A stretch of 64,000 bases of DNA, from NCBI RefSeq assembly GCF_040689395.1, contig NZ_JBFAZX010000011.1, positions 148,444-212,443 on the forward strand. Reading direction: 5' to 3'. Each line of letters opens with the position of its first letter. Position 1 is the stretch's first letter. Source of the stretch: Dactylosporangium sp040689395 (GTDB lineage: Bacteria > Actinomycetota > Actinomycetes > Mycobacteriales > Micromonosporaceae). The notes below the pieces were generated by a model. The model searched no databases and was not told the origin of the DNA. It saw nothing but the letters and a program-made list of their open reading frames with translations. The position numbers were made by a program, and so were the translations under genes. Shown here one piece after another: positions 53,544 to 63,076 of the stretch.

Positions 53544-54254
53544 CTACACGGCCTCGGCGCCAAGATAGTGTTCCACCAGATCCCCGTCTCTGAAGTCTGC
53601 AGCGGGGCCGGCGGCCTGCACAACGCCCTTCCGTAGGAAGATGCACCGATCAGCCAACCGAATCGCCTTATGCGCAAACTGCTCAACCATGATTACGGAG
53701 ACACCGGCGTTACTCAAGCTGCCTAAGCTGGCAAACATGTCATCGACAACCTGCGGAGCAAGTCCTGTCGAGAGCTCATCTGCCATCACGACCGAGGCCT
53801 TGCTTAGCCACGCCCGGGAAAGAGCCACCATCTGCTGCTCCCCACCGCTCATAGTCCCCGCCGTCTGATCGAGGCGGCGCCTGAGAGGTGGAAACAATGT
53901 GCAGGCTTCTTCTACTCCCGCACGCGCAGATCGACCAATCCTATTCACGTGCATCTCGATATTTTCGCGGACGGTCAGGGAGGGATAAATAGCCCTTCCC
54001 TCGGGGATAAGGCAAAGCCCGACCCTGGCTCGCCCTTCGGCGTCAACCTTCGTGATGTCACTGCCATCGAGCAATACGCGACCACTCTGAGCTCGATTAA
54101 GACCCATCAGCGTGCGCAGGAGCGTTGTCTTGCCGGCCCCGTTTGCCCCAAGCACGGCAACAATCTCGCCTGGCTGCACGGCGAAGCTTACCCCATGCAA
54201 AACCTCGATCGAGTCGTATCCAGATCGAAGGTCTACCGCTTCCAGCTTCATCAT
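53544..54254 (-). CDS. ABC transporter ATPase, LivF type
   Basis: A 236-residue ATPase: Walker A GANGAGKT, signature MSGGEQQ, Walker B VVMADELS, and the LivF-specific CLIPEGRAIYPSLTVRENI. It energises uptake with the LivG ATPase and the fused permease. ATG at 54254 overlaps the permease stop (ATGA). Confidence 0.94.
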   Translation of the reverse strand: MMKLEAVDLRSGYDSIEVLHGVSFAVQPGEIVAVLGANGAGKTTLLRTLMGLNRAQSGRVLLDGSDITKVDAEGRARVGLCLIPEGRAIYPSLTVRENIEMHVNRIGRSARAGVEEACTLFPPLRRRLDQTAGTMSGGEQQMVALSRAWLSKASVVMADELSTGLAPQVVDDMFASLGSLSNAGVSVIMVEQFAHKAIRLADRCIFLRKGVVQAAGPAADFRDGDLVEHYLGAEAV

Positions 54255-56167
54255 AGGCTCATCTCGAGTTGCGGATCCTTCAGTGGCTCCTTTGATTTCC
54301 CGGTCAACCTTCGCACCTGGCGCGCCACCCACAGAACTTGGTGTTTCGTCATCCCGACAATTCCGTTGGGGTCACGGCTGTTGATAATTGCAGTAATGCC
54401 GAAAAGAACGGGCTGCCATGCGATGACCCAGTGGTAATCAAATACAACCGGGATCCCGATAAACATGAACGCAGCGAGCCAGCTACCGGTCAGGGTCGCC
54501 GTACCCGCAGACACGAGCACCGCGACCAGTACCAGCGACTCCGGATATCCGAACTGCACAGTGGACGCGCTACGGTATAGCGATCCCAGTAATCCGCCCG
54601 CAATCGCTGCGAAGAACGCACTAAGACAGAACATGATCGATCGTACGGTAGCGGGATTGACACCGAAACTCTGTACCGCTACGTCGGAGTCCGCAAGTGC
54701 GTGAGACAGCCTCCCTAAGCGCCCTCCGACGATCAGTCGGATCACTAGGAGCATCACAAGAACGATTGCCACGGCTACCAGATAGAACTCTCGGTCACCA
54801 GATAGACCAGGAGGCCGCGGGACGGAAATCGCTAGGTCCGAACCGAAGCCGAGCGACGAAGGATAAAATACGTACTGCGCAATCAGTCCAAACCCTAAGG
54901 TGGCAAGGGCTAGATAGAGCCTGGATAGTCTAACCGTCGGAAAGCTCAAGGCCGCCGCAATGGGCACAACCATCAAGGCAGCTAGAAGAAGAGCGAGAAA
55001 ATAGGGAACGCCGGCGCGGTTCAGCTGGGTTAGAAATAGGGCGCCCAGCGCGACAAAGGTCGCGTGACCCAGCGAGACCTGCCGAATCGGCCCCACCAGC
55101 ATGTACAAGCTGGCGAAGATCAGCACGAATATGACCGTACCTGAGGCGCCAACGAGATAGACACCACTTGTTACGAATGGTAGCAAGACAAGGACACTGA
55201 CGAGTACCACCGCGGAGATTGTACTGCGCCGGGTCCAAGGGCCCACACGCGCTACATTCACCCGCTCGTTGGCGGAGCGCGAAGATCCAATTGTCGAGCT
55301 CCGCGGTGATAGCACGGCGACCAGGAAGAGCACGATGAACGGAAGGCTGACGGCCAAGCCGCTGATTGCTGGATTGGTGGCCGAAAACTTTGTGGTGATC
55401 GAAGCCGCGATCCCGATCGCAATAGCCCCGACATAAGTGAGTGGAAGACTCGTCAGGCGGCCGACTGCAGCGGCACCGAACGCCTGTACGACGAGTAGGC
55501 TCAAAATAGTGCTGTCAAGACCAACCAGCGGGACAAGAAGTAAACCAGAACTCGTCGCGAAGCAACTCCCGATCATCCATGTGACACTCCGAATGCGGGC
55601 AGTCCGCACGCCTTCCAGTCGGGTGAGCTCCTCGTTATCGACCAAGGCTCGGGCCCGAAGGCCGAAACGTGTCGAGCTGTAGAACACGCGAAGGCCTATC
55701 GCCGCAGCGATGGCAAAGAGCACGGTGATCGCCTCGAACCAGGCGATATTGACGCCTGCGACAGTGAATGTCGAGGTCGGCAAGAACGCCGGCACCATGA
55801 TGGTGTCGCCGCCGTAAATTAGTACTGCTAGCCCACCCAGGGCCGTACCAAGCCCAAGTGTCGCGACGATCTGAACGGCCGAGCCTAGGTGACGTATTTG
55901 CGAGAAGACGAGTTTGTCTAGCAAGTAGCCCTGCAGCGGCGCTACTACCAGCAAGCAAATCGCGACCGCGAGGACCGTGGGGACATTATGGACAATATGG
56001 AGGCTATAGTATGCAAAAGCCCCGACCATTCCCATGGCGCCCTGGGCCAAATTGAAAACGCCCGTTGTCTTGTAGGTCAGCACCAGGCCCATCGCTGCAA
56101 TGGCGTATGCGGAGCCCGCGCCAAGTCCCACGACGATGAACGGCAAGTATTCGTTCACGATGCGCAC
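54251..56167 (-). CDS. fused LivH-LivM branched-chain-type ABC permease
   Basis: A 638-residue protein joining two permeases. Residues 1-290 are LivH-like (YKTTGVFNLAQGAMGMVGAF, TRFGLRARALVDNEELTRLE as the ATPase-docking loop). A charged linker at about 295-320 leads to a LivM-like half (YMLVGPIRQVSLGHATFVAL, and GRLGRLSHALADSDVAVQSF as its docking loop). The fusion gives both halves of the translocation pore in one chain, a known but less common arrangement. It is coupled to livF and 46 bases downstream of livG. Confidence 0.93.
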   Translation of the reverse strand: MRIVNEYLPFIVVGLGAGSAYAIAAMGLVLTYKTTGVFNLAQGAMGMVGAFAYYSLHIVHNVPTVLAVAICLLVVAPLQGYLLDKLVFSQIRHLGSAVQIVATLGLGTALGGLAVLIYGGDTIMVPAFLPTSTFTVAGVNIAWFEAITVLFAIAAAIGLRVFYSSTRFGLRARALVDNEELTRLEGVRTARIRSVTWMIGSCFATSSGLLLVPLVGLDSTILSLLVVQAFGAAAVGRLTSLPLTYVGAIAIGIAASITTKFSATNPAISGLAVSLPFIVLFLVAVLSPRSSTIGSSRSANERVNVARVGPWTRRSTISAVVLVSVLVLLPFVTSGVYLVGASGTVIFVLIFASLYMLVGPIRQVSLGHATFVALGALFLTQLNRAGVPYFLALLLAALMVVPIAAALSFPTVRLSRLYLALATLGFGLIAQYVFYPSSLGFGSDLAISVPRPPGLSGDREFYLVAVAIVLVMLLVIRLIVGGRLGRLSHALADSDVAVQSFGVNPATVRSIMFCLSAFFAAIAGGLLGSLYRSASTVQFGYPESLVLVAVLVSAGTATLTGSWLAAFMFIGIPVVFDYHWVIAWQPVLFGITAIINSRDPNGIVGMTKHQVLWVARQVRRLTGKSKEPLKDPQLEMSL

Positions 56168-56213
56168 GCCTTCAGTAGCAATCTACGCCGGGTAGGCAGG
56201 GGGGCAATGGTCC

Positions 56214-56972
56214 TCACGCAGCACCAACTTCGTCACCGAGATAAGCGGCTCGCACAGCCTGACTCGATCGGATGTCACGCGGCGAACCTACAGCCAGCAC
56301 CCGGCCCTCGGTCAGAACGGTAATATGCTCGGTAACGCGAAGGACCAAATCCATATCGTGCTCCACAAGGAGCACGCCGAATCCGTTTCGCTCCGTGACT
56401 TCAGCCAGGAGATCGCCGAACTGACGTGTCTCCTTCACATCCAGGCCAGACGAGGGCTCGTCCAACAGGAGATAGCTCGGATTGCGAACCAGCGCACGTG
56501 CGAGCTCCAGCAGGCGCCCCTGACCTGTTGTGAGATCGCGCGCGGGCTTGTCCGCGAAGCCCCCTAGGCCGACCTCCAACAGCGTCCGTTCGGCACGTTC
56601 CCGATCAGAGGACTTCCGTACTCGACGCCCCTGCTCGTCGCCGGCACCCCGAGTTCGTGATGTCTCTGCAGCAATGAGGACATTATCAAGACACGTTAGA
56701 GACGCGAAGAGCTGCATTCGCTGAAATGTCCGACTGACACCTAGCCGGGCGCGCTTGATAGACGACATGGAGGTTATGTCTCTTCCGTCGTAAAGTACTT
56801 TGCCTGATTTGACCGCTTGGAATCCGCTACAGACATTGAACAGCGTCGTCTTGCCTGCGCCATTCGGTCCGATCAGGCCACGAATGGCTCCTGGCACGAC
56901 ACTGATTGATGCGTCGTCGAGCGCCACGTGACCGCCGAAGCGTACAGTCACGTCAATTGCTTCCAGAACCAT
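56214..56972 (-). CDS. ABC transporter ATPase, LivG type
   Basis: A 252-residue ATPase: Walker A GPNGAGKT, a LivG-type LGVSRTFQRMQLFASLT (Q-loop region), signature LTTGQGRLLELARAL and Walker B LLLDEPSSGLD. The signature is changed from the usual LSYGxQR to LTTGQGR. ATG at 56972 has GAAGGG eight bases upstream; ATGs at 56981 and 56993 are possible. The frame further upstream overlaps the amidohydrolase gene and is not coding. Confidence 0.93.
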   Translation of the reverse strand: MVLEAIDVTVRFGGHVALDDASISVVPGAIRGLIGPNGAGKTTLFNVCSGFQAVKSGKVLYDGRDITSMSSIKRARLGVSRTFQRMQLFASLTCLDNVLIAAETSRTRGAGDEQGRRVRKSSDRERAERTLLEVGLGGFADKPARDLTTGQGRLLELARALVRNPSYLLLDEPSSGLDVKETRQFGDLLAEVTERNGFGVLLVEHDMDLVLRVTEHITVLTEGRVLAVGSPRDIRSSQAVRAAYLGDEVGAA

Positions 56973-57102
56973 CCGGAGCATCCCTTCTACCATTGACTGG
57001 GTGCGCCGGGCACCCTCAGCGTCAAGATGTCCAAGTAGGAAACCCTGAGCTTCATCCGACCTGACCATCAAACTGTGAGGCCCCCGGCGCGCCTCAGCCA
57101 AG

Positions 57103-58314
57103 CTACTCCGGAAGAATCCACTCGCCGTTAGTGACGAAGAACTTTTCCTTGACGCGGTCCGAAAAGCGTTCAAGCGTAGCGTTGAACGTGTTCTTCGAGT
57201 TCACGCCGCCTTCAACATGCGGATAGTCTGACGAGTAAACCAGGACGTTCTCCAGATAGGGATACCTGTCCAACATCGTGTCAATTGGCTCATACACGAA
57301 GGGCGTCACCCGTACGTTCCGCTCGATGTACTCGGAAGGCTTCATCGAAAGATTTGCCAGGCGCGTCCGGAAGATCTTTTCGAAGAGCTCATCAAGCCGC
57401 TCCCCCAGGGGCCCTACCCAGGCCGCAGTGAGCTCGATGGCACCAAATCGCAGCGTCGGGTGCCGTTCGAAGACACCTCCGAGGATCATGGCTGTCAGGA
57501 AGTTCTCGACGGCATAGTGCATCGTGGCCAGCCGACGCGGCTCGATCGGAAGTTCGATCGAGGACTTCATCGAGGGAATGAACGCCGGCACATTAGCAGA
57601 CCACCGCTGTGAGGATGTGAATGCGTGCTCGCACCCAATGTGCGTCGTCACCGGGACGTTCGCCTCAGCCAACCGTGCCCAAAACGGATCCAAGATCTCT
57701 GCGCCGGGAGAGGTCTGTGCCGGGGGCGTGCCCTCTGGAACCAGAATAGCGCGGCAGCCATTGCTCAGAGCCGTATCCAGCTCTGAGAGCATTAGCTCCA
57801 AGGTATCTGTCTGCACGATCGCGACGGGCCGTACGCGTCCGTTCAAGGACTTCGTGACATTGGCCGCCCAGCGGTTGTGCGCGGCGATCATTCGGCTTCC
57901 GACGCTCGCCTGATCGATGGTGGCCGGATCAAAGCCGTATTTCTTGTATACCCCCGGGTCCGACAGGAGAATGTACCCAAACAGCCCAAAGGTAGGAAAC
58001 ACCAGCTGACGGTCGACCCTCATCGCATCGAGAACCTCGAGCCGACGACTGAAATCAATTGCTCCGGGCGCTCTCGGGCCCTTCATTGACCAAACCGACT
58101 CTGGCGTGATGATGCTGTCGTCCGCAGTCAAGTCGGGACATGACAGGCTATTATCGCCCTGGCTTGTGAACCATTTCATGTTCGCAGCGAGGATCTCCGA
58201 TGCGATGTCCTGATCGAAGATTTCACCCCAGAACTCGATAGGAACCATCTCGTGGCTGTCGAGATCGAGGGCTCGATCAAGGTAATTGCTCTCGAGCCTT
58301 GGTGCAGGGCTCAT
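57103..58314 (-). CDS. amidohydrolase family 2 (ACMSD-like) protein
   Basis: A 403-residue metal-dependent hydrolase or decarboxylase. Metal-site motifs are DLDSHEMVP near the N-terminus (a single H where HxH is usual), VPVTTHIGCEHAF in the middle and VLVYSSDYPHVEGG near the end, with the catalytic aspartate. Relatives decarboxylate or hydrolyse aromatic and cyclic acids (ACMSD, resorcylate decarboxylase and related enzymes). It lies between the importer genes and the DUF4387/AtuA pair, so a ring or carboxyl-processing step is inferred. Confidence 0.9.
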   Translation of the reverse strand: MSPAPRLESNYLDRALDLDSHEMVPIEFWGEIFDQDIASEILAANMKWFTSQGDNSLSCPDLTADDSIITPESVWSMKGPRAPGAIDFSRRLEVLDAMRVDRQLVFPTFGLFGYILLSDPGVYKKYGFDPATIDQASVGSRMIAAHNRWAANVTKSLNGRVRPVAIVQTDTLELMLSELDTALSNGCRAILVPEGTPPAQTSPGAEILDPFWARLAEANVPVTTHIGCEHAFTSSQRWSANVPAFIPSMKSSIELPIEPRRLATMHYAVENFLTAMILGGVFERHPTLRFGAIELTAAWVGPLGERLDELFEKIFRTRLANLSMKPSEYIERNVRVTPFVYEPIDTMLDRYPYLENVLVYSSDYPHVEGGVNSKNTFNATLERFSDRVKEKFFVTNGEWILPE

Positions 58315-58419
58315 CTCTTCTCCTTTAAGGTGCCGTGTGCTGGGGATTGCGGGCGAAGGGCTTTAGCTTTCCGCTGTGATGCATCCCCAAAATGATCGGG
58401 CGCCGAATCTAGAAAAAAA

Positions 58420-58737
58420 TCAGCTTTCGACGTCGATGGTCAGGTCGAGAATTGAGGCGAACTGCTGGCCTCCAAAGAAGTCCCGATCTCCGGGTGAGCC
58501 GGCGGGCACATCACGTGGGATCGTAACCTTAATAGCGCGTAGGTTTCGCAGTCCGAATATTTCGGCGCTATCTTTACTCACCTCGAGGGCCTGACTGATT
58601 TCTCGCTCGGCGAACAGCGGTGAGCTCATAGCCATATCGAACGACGCTACATCTCGAAAGAAGATGTCGATGGTCAGCCGAAATGGACCCGCGTTCTTAC
58701 TTCTTACACACGAGGCGATATCTCGCAGTTGCGTCAT
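58420..58737 (-). CDS. DUF4387 family protein
   Basis: A 105-residue protein. IASCVRSKNAGPFRLTIDIF, then LRAIKVTIPRDVPAGSPGDR and FGGQQFASILDLTIDV, match DUF4387. Proteins of this family occur beside, or fused to, AtuA-type (DUF1446) proteins and are thought to be the small partner of an unknown acyl-CoA or acid-transforming enzyme. Its start overlaps the AtuA-type stop by four bases, so a 1:1 complex is likely. Confidence 0.9.
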   Translation of the reverse strand: MTQLRDIASCVRSKNAGPFRLTIDIFFRDVASFDMAMSSPLFAEREISQALEVSKDSAEIFGLRNLRAIKVTIPRDVPAGSPGDRDFFGGQQFASILDLTIDVES

Positions 58738-60095
58738 ACCGTGACATCCTCAACGTGCAGCCTGAATAGTTCATCCGGACTATCGACATGGACGACGTGA
58801 TGCACGTTGAACTCGTAGACCTCGCCCAGGTCGAAGATCCTCTGCGCAAATGGGAATGCAAGAGTACCATTTATTGACCATGCCGGGCTTTTTGAATGCA
58901 TGTATACGTAATGCATTGCCTCGATGACATCCGCAGCATCGTCAGCATTCGGCGAGATCACGTCGATGATTAACGCGACCTCGGAAATAGTCTGCGGCCG
59001 GCGACGCTCCCGTTCACCAAGTACGCCGTCCCGTCCGTAAACACGTGTGGTAACCTTGCACTGCGCGAATGCGTCCGCTCCTACAAGCGTCCGGCACCGA
59101 TCCCGAGCAGACTCTTCGAGATCCGCAAGCCAGCTATCAAGGCACTCTAATATAGTTGAGTCTCGGATGGCACATGTGAACATCTTCTGAAACCCGGCCG
59201 CTGTAACGCCTTCGAGCTTGTTCGTGTAGGGCTGTGGTACGCCCTTACCGCTCGTCACACGAACCAAGTCATCCGTCACTTGCTGGTACGTTATTTCTCT
59301 CAGATCGATCGTCCAACCAGGCTCGATCATGAGATGCGGATTGCCGACTTCATATAGTTGGACTGCGGACACACTTGCCGGGGTGCACCGTCTGTTATCG
59401 GCTAGTGCGCGCACTACGAAAGAGGTGGACTCAAGCTCAACTCTCAGTAGGTCGACTGGTCCGCGTGGCTCAGCGGCTGATGCCCCGTACTCCGCCACCT
59501 TTCCCGCGTGCCAAGCCAGGCCCGGATCGACGCCTCGCATCATGGGCAGCGCCGCGAAGATCGCAGGGTCAGTCGCGCGTCCGGCAAGGATGATGTCGGC
59601 CCCGCTCTCGATTGCCCTCTGAATAGGTTCAACTCCCATTACAGCCACGATGCGGGAGCTCCGCAGGATCTCGGCCTCGTCGTATGTGGGAGCCGGCGCA
59701 AGCGGTTCGAGCCGACCTGCCTTCAACTTATCCAGGATTGCCTCTGGCGTGACTTCGGAATAGATTAGGGCCAGCTTCACTGCTTGATTCTGGCTCTTGG
59801 CTATCTCGCGCACGAGGCCTGCGAAATAGTTCACGCCCCAGTCGCTACCACTGCTTGCGCATGATCCAATTATCAATGGAACGCCGGCCATATGCCGGGC
59901 TTCCATCAGCAACTTGAGATCTCGCCTATACGATGCGTCTGAGAATGTTGTTTCGTTCCTTCCCAGGCAATTCGGGCCAGAGTCGGTACTCCCAGCATCC
60001 GCGCCGATGAAGTCGATTGGCGCTGCCAATGCTTTCCGCAGCGACTCTTCAGAAAAGCCCGCTCCGAGGCATCCGTGCGCAAGATACGATAGCAT
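58734..60095 (-). CDS. AtuA-like (acyclic terpene utilisation, DUF1446) protein
   Basis: A 453-residue protein. MLSYLAHGCLGAGFSEESLR, FIGADAGSTDSGPNCLGRNE, VPLIIGSCASSGSDWGVNYF and ADIILAGRATDPAIFAALPM are AtuA/DUF1446 blocks. AtuA was named from acyclic terpene (citronellol/geranol) utilisation but its reaction is not settled. Many homologues sit with DUF4387, CaiB and E1 genes as here. ATG at 60095 has GGAG seven bases upstream; the frame is open from a TTG at 60101. Confidence 0.9.
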   Translation of the reverse strand: MLSYLAHGCLGAGFSEESLRKALAAPIDFIGADAGSTDSGPNCLGRNETTFSDASYRRDLKLLMEARHMAGVPLIIGSCASSGSDWGVNYFAGLVREIAKSQNQAVKLALIYSEVTPEAILDKLKAGRLEPLAPAPTYDEAEILRSSRIVAVMGVEPIQRAIESGADIILAGRATDPAIFAALPMMRGVDPGLAWHAGKVAEYGASAAEPRGPVDLLRVELESTSFVVRALADNRRCTPASVSAVQLYEVGNPHLMIEPGWTIDLREITYQQVTDDLVRVTSGKGVPQPYTNKLEGVTAAGFQKMFTCAIRDSTILECLDSWLADLEESARDRCRTLVGADAFAQCKVTTRVYGRDGVLGERERRRPQTISEVALIIDVISPNADDAADVIEAMHYVYMHSKSPAWSINGTLAFPFAQRIFDLGEVYEFNVHHVVHVDSPDELFRLHVEDVTV

Positions 60096-60153
60096 CTTCA
60101 AGCTCCAACATACCTACGCTTTTATTCCCTGAGCTCGCCGCTCGCCGTGTGGT

Positions 60154-61173
60154 CTACTTCGATTCAACAGCTTCTCGCGCGGCGTCGACCACGTCCTGCA
60201 CGGAGGGCAGCCAGTATCGCTCTAGAGGGCGTGAGTATGGGACTGGGATGTCCAGTCCACAGACCCGCCGTGCCGGCGTCAGCAAGTCCGACCAGCACTT
60301 TTCATGGAGTTGAGCGATAATCTCGCTTGCTATGCTTGCCATTCCGCCGGCTTCTTGAACGACCACGACGGCGTTCGTTGATCTTACCGACGTGACCACA
60401 GACTCTATGTCAAGTGGTACAATCGTCCGCAAATCAATTACTTCCGCAGAAATTCCGTAGCGCTCAGCGAGAAACTCGGCTGCCTGCAGACACCATCCCA
60501 CTGCCTGCGAGTAGGCAACAAGGGTAACGTCTGTGCCGTGTCGGAGAACCGCAGCTTGACCGAATGGAACCGCGTAATCACCGACCGGAACTTCACCCCG
60601 CCTGAAATAGAGAGCCTTGTGCTCAATTACAATGGTCGGCTCGTTCATTCGAATGGCGGAGGTCAAGAGACCCTTTGCATCGGCTGCGCTATAAGGCAGA
60701 GCGACCGCGAAGCCCGGTACATGCGCGAAAAGACTTTCGAGCGACTGAGAGTGCTGGGGCCCACCACCACCCGATATCCCCTGCTGGGTCCGAATAGTAA
60801 TAGGCAGGTCGTAACGCCCAGCGGACAGTAGCTGAAGCTTTGGAATCTGATTCAATAGCTGATCAGCGGCGACAAGAGCGAAGTCTGCAAACATGAGCTC
60901 AACGACTGGGCGCAATCCCGCCACAGCGGCGCCCGCGGCTATGCCGACAAAGCCAGCTTCGGAGATTGGCGTGTCAATGACTCGATGTTCACCGAACTCG
61001 TCGTGCAGTCCCTGAGTCACCGTGTATACGCCGCCGATACCGATGTCTTCGCCTATCAGTGTCACACGCGCGTCCCGTCGCATTTCCTGGCTAAGCGCCG
61101 CATTCAATGCCTGCGCATAGGTAGAAGTGACGGTTTCGAGCTGCTCGTTGACTATCGTGTGGCTCGCGACCAT
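60154..61173 (-). CDS. 2-oxoacid/acetoin dehydrogenase E1 component, beta subunit
   Basis: A 339-residue transketolase-like subunit. Blocks are TSTYAQALNAALSQEMRRDA, VTLIGEDIGIGGVYTVTQGL, VIDTPISEAGFVGIAAGAAV and the C-terminal DLRTIVPLDIESVVTSVRST. It pairs with the alpha subunit encoded upstream (22-base overlap). ATG at 61173 has GGGAGAG nine bases before it. No E2 or E3 gene follows in the visible sequence, unlike complete PDH or branched-chain operons. Confidence 0.93.
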   Translation of the reverse strand: MVASHTIVNEQLETVTSTYAQALNAALSQEMRRDARVTLIGEDIGIGGVYTVTQGLHDEFGEHRVIDTPISEAGFVGIAAGAAVAGLRPVVELMFADFALVAADQLLNQIPKLQLLSAGRYDLPITIRTQQGISGGGGPQHSQSLESLFAHVPGFAVALPYSAADAKGLLTSAIRMNEPTIVIEHKALYFRRGEVPVGDYAVPFGQAAVLRHGTDVTLVAYSQAVGWCLQAAEFLAERYGISAEVIDLRTIVPLDIESVVTSVRSTNAVVVVQEAGGMASIASEIIAQLHEKCWSDLLTPARRVCGLDIPVPYSRPLERYWLPSVQDVVDAAREAVESK

Positions 61174-62204
61174 GATGGCGCACTCTCCCATATCTCAGCC
61201 GGCTCGGGCGTCTCTTCCAGCGCGGCCTGTATGGCGGCGGCCTCGACAGCCGTGGTTTCACTCTCGCGAACTTCGGAAAGCGCTCCGTGCGGAACACCTG
61301 CTTCAACAAGCCTGTCCTCTAACCGAGCGATTGCATCCCTCGTGCGCCAGCGATCAACCTCCTCAGTAGTTCGATATTTTTGCGGGTCTCCCGTCATATG
61401 ACCGCTGTAACGGTAGGTTTCGGCCTCCAGGAAGACAGGGCCCCCATCCGCTCGGATCCGGGCGCAGGCTTCGCGTGCCGCCGATCTCACTGCTTCAACA
61501 TCCATACCATCGCATCGCACAGCTGGAATTCCACTGGCGGCCGCCCGGTCGGCGATGCGCGCTACCGGCTGCATCACCATCGTCGGCGTGAGCTCTGCAT
61601 ATTGATTGTTTTCACACACGAACAGGACAGGCAACTGCCAGAGCGCGGCCATCGTCATTGTCTCGTGCAGAACACCCTGATTTACCGCGCCGTCACCGAA
61701 CGCAACAACGGAGATGCCAGGCTCGCCCAGGGACTTTGTGGCCAGCGCGACTCCGGCCGCAAGCGGTACACCTGCGGCTACGATCGCGTTGCTTGGCAGG
61801 ATGCGGCGTGACCAGTCACCGATGTGCTTCGAACCGCCCCGACCCTTGCTGACCCCACTTCGGCGACCCATACACTCCGCGAAGAGGGATACCGGACTGA
61901 TCCCTCGCGCAAGTGCCCAGCCATGGCTACGGTAGGTAAAACTTAGCGCGTCGGCATCTGTCATGACCGAACACACCCCGACCGCCACGGCCTCTTGGCC
62001 GGCACAGAGATGCATCGCTCCGTCGATTTTCGCGTCCCGAAAGAGCCGCTCACAGTGCGATTCGAAGGACCGAATACGGTGCATCATGCGCAGCAGTCCT
62101 AGTCGGCCTTCAGTATCCTCGGCAGTACCCAAGGTCAAGACGGCGTCCTCTCGATAGATTTTCTGACGCTCCGCTACGAGGTCACCAGGCCCTGAGCTGG
62201 TCAT
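61152..62204 (-). CDS. 2-oxoacid/acetoin dehydrogenase E1 component, alpha subunit
   Basis: A 350-residue thiamine-diphosphate subunit. The TPP motif is GDGAVNQGVLHETMTMAALW ending in CENN, followed by QYAELTPT, which matches the acetoin dehydrogenase AcoA pattern more than classical PDH. SKGRGGSKHIGDWSRRILPS is the substrate loop. With the beta subunit it would decarboxylate a 2-oxoacid or acetoin-like diketone. It is the first gene of the island's minus-strand run and lies across an 872-base gap from the divergent IclR gene. Confidence 0.93.
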   Translation of the reverse strand: MTSSGPGDLVAERQKIYREDAVLTLGTAEDTEGRLGLLRMMHRIRSFESHCERLFRDAKIDGAMHLCAGQEAVAVGVCSVMTDADALSFTYRSHGWALARGISPVSLFAECMGRRSGVSKGRGGSKHIGDWSRRILPSNAIVAAGVPLAAGVALATKSLGEPGISVVAFGDGAVNQGVLHETMTMAALWQLPVLFVCENNQYAELTPTMVMQPVARIADRAAASGIPAVRCDGMDVEAVRSAAREACARIRADGGPVFLEAETYRYSGHMTGDPQKYRTTEEVDRWRTRDAIARLEDRLVEAGVPHGALSEVRESETTAVEAAAIQAALEETPEPAEIWESAPSWSRATR

Positions 62205-63076
62205 TCCGTGCCTCGTGTCGGCTGACGCTACAAGAGCGCGGCTCGTCTGACAAGATCAAGAAATTCGGTACGCCGAATGCCGGCCGAGCACCGAATCGGC
62301 ATCTAGCTGGGACACTGTCAGTCGCGGTCTGTTGGCCATCGATGCACCTCTCGCTCGACCGAACTCTGAACACACAGATTCGGGTATGTGGCTTGGTGGC
62401 CCGGTCGCGAGGCTCCTGACGTTCGCTGGCTGCGGTTTGTCGACGGCGGTGGCACGGCGTGTCAGCTCTGTTCGCGAGACCGAGACGCCACGCCGCGGCG
62501 AGGCGTGTAGTTCGTACTGCACGCTCGAGCTGCTCAGAGCAGAGCACATCCTGGACCGAAGATTCGTCCAACCGAACCTTCAAGTCTTGTGTACCGCCGC
62601 TGGGCGATTTAGCCTTGTCCGAGCCGATCACGGTGGCCAACCTTCGTACGGAGGTAGAAGTGAGCTGACCTCAAAGCGAGCACGACGCCGGACATTCCCG
62701 TTTTTAGGCAAGTTCGGTGCTCTGGCATCCGTTCATGCCAGGAACATGTGCGTGCGCGCGAGCGGCGCGTCGGCCGGCCAGATCAGCGCGAGAGCATTCG
62801 GCCTCTCGGTGCGTCGCGCCAAGGTTCACACGCTCGCGATCAACCTCTACGTCTTCAAGGCGCGGGCCAGGTCCCATTTCTGCCTGATGTGCACGGGGCA
62901 TACCTGCCGCTTGCTCTCCGGTACGACGGCGAGGGACCACAATGCAGTGACCTACTAAGGCTTGGGTCGCGTCGAGATCTGTGCATCACCTATGCCGAGT
63001 TGCCCTCGTTGCATGTATGCGTGCGCTAAAGGCGTATCTGGACAGTCCTAGACAGTCTCATAAGGTGAGGTTCTTC
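62205..63076. other. 872-base interval between the E1 alpha and IclR genes
   Basis: Several frames are open on both strands (for example 62332-62958 plus and 62182-62640 minus) but none shows a recognisable domain or a good start, and they overlap each other. I take it to be the control region of the divergent regulator and catabolic genes, perhaps with a decayed gene inside. A direct repeat GACAGTC at about 63039 and 63051 lies just ahead of the IclR start. Confidence 0.45.

Noticed and set aside
62332..62958. 208-codon plus-strand frame before the IclR gene
   Set aside because: No domain, many Arg/Ser/Cys residues, no ribosome site and overlap with equally open frames on the other strand.
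63036..63060. GACAGTC direct repeat considered as a CRISPR-like or integration repeat
   Set aside because: Only two 7-base copies; more likely a small regulatory repeat.
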